Source: Haloarcula sp. H-GB4 (lineage in GTDB: Archaea; Halobacteriota; Halobacteria; Halobacteriales; Haloarculaceae). From it: a stretch of DNA of 64,000 nucleotides. This document shows, one piece after another, positions 62,500 through 64,000 of this stretch. Position 1 is the stretch's first letter; every line of letters begins with the position of its first letter. The translations under genes were made by a program, and so were the position numbers. Under the pieces are notes generated by a model. That model ran no database searches and had not been told where the DNA came from. It worked only from the letters and a program-made list of their open reading frames with translations. The stretch is from positions 434,001-498,000 of the forward strand of contig NZ_JAVDDX010000002.1 of assembly GCF_030848575.1 (NCBI RefSeq), read 5' to 3'.

Positions 62500-62742
62500 T
62501 CAGGCTTCAACCATCCACGTTGTCGAGGAGGAGTAGCCCCACTTTTCGACGGCCAGATCGTGGTCGCCGTCGGCGATGGCGGTCATGTTTGTGCCGACTT
62601 CCTTGGCCGAGAGGCCGAGTTCGTCGCCGATAAGTCGGGATTTGAAATACGTCTGGTCGTCAGCATTGGAACGGAGATACTCCAGAATACGTCGCTGCTT
62701 GTCCGAGAGCGGACTGTCGGGGGCTTGTGCGGTGGCGCTCAT
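62500..62742 (-). CDS. Small winged-helix-like protein
   Basis: The start chosen is the ATG at 62740-62742, giving 80 residues. The sequence LSDKQRRILEYLRSNADDQ, YFKSRLIGDELGLSAKEVG and TNMTAIADGD fits a compact winged-helix of the type seen in haloarchaeal small DNA-binding proteins (DUF7123-like by memory). The longer frame adds a basic, non-haloarchaeal N-terminus and is rejected. It is divergent from the TRAM gene. Confidence 0.7.
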   Translation of the reverse strand: MSATAQAPDSPLSDKQRRILEYLRSNADDQTYFKSRLIGDELGLSAKEVGTNMTAIADGDHDLAVEKWGYSSSTTWMVEA

Positions 62743-62982
62743 TAGTACAGTTACTAGCAGTACCGAGACACCCTTATTGGATTTGGTACAGACGGTTAAT
62801 GGCTCGCCTTCTGGCGGTTTTCTTTCACTCGAAGTGGGGATACTGCCGCGAATTGGGCCACGCGACGGCCGGTTGGTACAGGCGGGAAACACCGTCCGTT
62901 GCTCGTCGTCGCCTCGCAGTTTGGACGGCAGCGGTCGCTCGCTCCGGCAGTTCTTTAATAATGGGCTGTTTTGTGGCCGAAC

Positions 62983-62988
62983 GGAGGT
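62983..62988 (+). promoter_or_regulatory. Shine-Dalgarno site supporting a TTG start
   Basis: GGAGGT lies eight bases before the TTG at 62997. A TATA box (TTTAATA, 62954-62960) implies transcription starts near 62984, giving a short leader that contains this site. Confidence 0.6.
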
Positions 62989-62996
62989 ATATCACA

Positions 62997-63395
62997 TTGG
63001 AAATCTCGGATCAACTGCTGTGTCTGTTCAGTGCCGATATCCGCGACGAGGGGGACCGGTATGTCGTTGAGGTCCCGCGTCGAGAGATCGAGACGGGCGC
63101 AGTCGACTCAGGCAGCACCTACCGCGTTGCGCTCATCTCCGCAGATGAGGGGACAGAGACGGATGAGGAGACGGTGTCAGACACGCCGCCGGACCAGCCA
63201 CAGCCGCCGGTCGAACCGGGTGAGACGCGCTACGTCGAGATCGAAGATATCGGCAAGCAGGGCGACGGCATCGCTCGCGTCGAGCGCGGCTACGTCATCA
63301 TCGTTCCGGGAGCCGAAATCGACGAACGAGTCAAGATCGAAGTTACCGAGGTCAAGTCGAACTTCGCGGTCGGCGAAATCATCGACGACGTGTGA
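62997..63395 (+). CDS. TRAM-domain protein (TTG start)
   Basis: The 132-residue protein begins with TTG, giving (M)EISDQLLCLFSADIRDEG, the usual N-terminus of haloarchaeal TRAM proteins. A Thr/Pro/Glu linker follows. The C-terminal TRAM domain (RYVEIEDIGKQGDGIARVER, GYVIIVPGAEIDERVKIEV) is an RNA-binding beta-barrel. Single-TRAM proteins are thought to act as RNA chaperones in archaea. The ATG at 62961 overlaps the TATA box and is rejected; the Shine-Dalgarno site supports TTG 62997. Confidence 0.8.
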   Translation: MEISDQLLCLFSADIRDEGDRYVVEVPRREIETGAVDSGSTYRVALISADEGTETDEETVSDTPPDQPQPPVEPGETRYVEIEDIGKQGDGIARVERGYVIIVPGAEIDERVKIEVTEVKSNFAVGEIIDDV

Positions 63396-63397
63396 CG

Positions 63398-64000
63398 CTA
63401 CTCGTAAGGGCTGCCATCGGGGCGCTTTGCCCCTTCGGAGTCGTGAACGACGACCTGTCCGGCTGATGGATCGACAGGTCGATAGGTGTCGCGGACGCCA
63501 ATTGCTTCCGTCAATTCTCGAACGGCGCGTTCTTTGAGCGCTGCGGCCAACTCTTCGGCGTCGGATCTGGAGATGTCCCGGCCGAGCCCCTCACACTCGT
63601 GGGCCCGGACTATCCCTTCTTCGCCGACGGCTTCGCCCATCGGCTGGCTCGTCCCGCCGAGCGCGACGCTGAACGGGTAGGTCCGGCAGATAAGCGGACG
63701 GTCCCCGTGGACCGTACAGGCACCTGTGCCGTCGTCGCCCTCGGCGTAGAAGGTACAGTCGCCGCAGTCGTCGGTCTGGAGCGCCCACTCGAACGTCTCA
63801 CCTTCGGGGCCGTCCGGCCCGTCCGCCAATCCGTACGGCATCGGCCGGGCAACGTCGCGGAAGTCGTACTCGCCGGCAGCCTGTAGCTGCCGAATCTCGT
63901 CAGGAAACACCGTCGCAGTGTGGGGTTCAGCATCGGTTTCGGCCGAATCAGCGTTTTCGCCAGACCCATCAATGGGCCCGCCAACCTCGTCGGTACTCTC
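63398..64000 (-). CDS. YkgJ-type Cys-cluster protein, N-terminus beyond window
   Basis: The frame stays open to the window edge, so the protein is truncated at its N-terminus. The visible 200 residues contain a CxxC pair (DDCGDCTFYAEG), then GACTVHGDRPLICRTYPFSV, which is the YkgJ/UPF0153 signature of a zinc- or iron-sulfur-binding Cys cluster, and HECEGLG. The function is unknown. It is convergent with the TRAM gene, two bases apart. Confidence 0.8.
   Translation of the reverse strand, partial: ESTDEVGGPIDGSGENADSAETDAEPHTATVFPDEIRQLQAAGEYDFRDVARPMPYGLADGPDGPEGETFEWALQTDDCGDCTFYAEGDDGTGACTVHGDRPLICRTYPFSVALGGTSQPMGEAVGEEGIVRAHECEGLGRDISRSDAEELAAALKERAVRELTEAIGVRDTYRPVDPSAGQVVVHDSEGAKRPDGSPYE

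Noticed and set aside
62727..62996. N-terminal extension of the TRAM protein by 90 residues
   Set aside because: It crosses the divergent promoter, its composition is basic, and the TTG with Shine-Dalgarno gives the family N-terminus.
1..64000. CRISPR arrays, insertion sequences or an integrated element
   Set aside because: No regularly spaced repeats, transposase, integrase or tRNA-linked attachment sites were seen.

Overview
The window looks like a chromosomal segment of a halophilic archaeon (class Halobacteria), most likely Haloarcula or a close relative. The evidence is high GC, strongly acidic proteins, Tat-dependent lipoproteins, an archaeal proteasome, an RFC large subunit, the mevalonate enzyme HMG-CoA synthase, soluble halobacterial transducers, and many ATG/GTG starts about 26-30 bases after a TATA-like box, as in leaderless haloarchaeal transcripts. 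The genus is inferred from gene content, not from a database match. No rRNA, tRNA, CRISPR array or insertion sequence was found.

Layout. 1-7.2 kb: secreted and surface proteins (pilin-like Big/PKD protein, CAP-domain protein, Tat lipoprotein), HMG-CoA synthase, a repeat-rich intergenic patch, a small membrane protein, an HTH regulator and a type IV pilin. 7.3-12.6 kb: rfcL, a polar amino-acid ABC transporter operon and a half-size CtaA. 12.7-17.2 kb: a soluble PAS transducer and a malic enzyme-phosphotransacetylase fusion whose 3' end is duplicated downstream. 17.3-25.4 kb: small membrane protein, RNase H-like protein, 37-residue ORF, phosphoribosyltransferase, TruD, zinc ribbon, two carrier proteins and a 2-hydroxyacid dehydrogenase.

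25.4-37.7 kb carries a dispersed thiamine system: a ThiR-type regulator (HTH plus ThiN domain) divergent from an operon of two TenA proteins (one with the catalytic Cys, one without), an SSS-family symporter and a coupled 42-residue membrane peptide. About 10 kb further on lies thiazole synthase Thi4. The tenA and thi4 promoters share a 17-base motif (14/17 identical), which I read as the candidate ThiR operator. In between lie a universal stress protein, proteasome beta and alpha, Pth2, a Yip1-like protein, dCTP deaminase, a second ThiN-type regulator lacking the Cys cluster, a methyltransferase and two poorly known proteins.

37.8-45.6 kb: a YjiH/GATE membrane protein, a Bat-type HTH regulator and a four-gene histidine utilisation operon hutUGIH with ATGA overlaps. 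45.6-57.4 kb: a tandem AAA ATPase with an unfamiliar N-terminal domain, coupled to phosphopantothenate synthetase; PhzF protein; PEP synthase; a RecA-like protein with a broken P-loop; MfnA-type decarboxylase (probably beta-alanine for CoA); VTT membrane protein; MetRS. 57.4-64 kb: NfeD and SPFH membrane proteins, a tandem winged-helix regulator, a hybrid PAS histidine kinase, a small winged-helix-like protein, a TRAM protein with a TTG start and a truncated YkgJ-type Cys-cluster protein.

The most unusual cross-cutting signal is low-complexity GCGAGCG-type sequence placed at gene ends (after the 3118 lipoprotein, hmgS, maeB and dcd) and once in frame inside hutH. In maeB and dcd the gene's own 3' end is repeated beyond this material with only synonymous differences.
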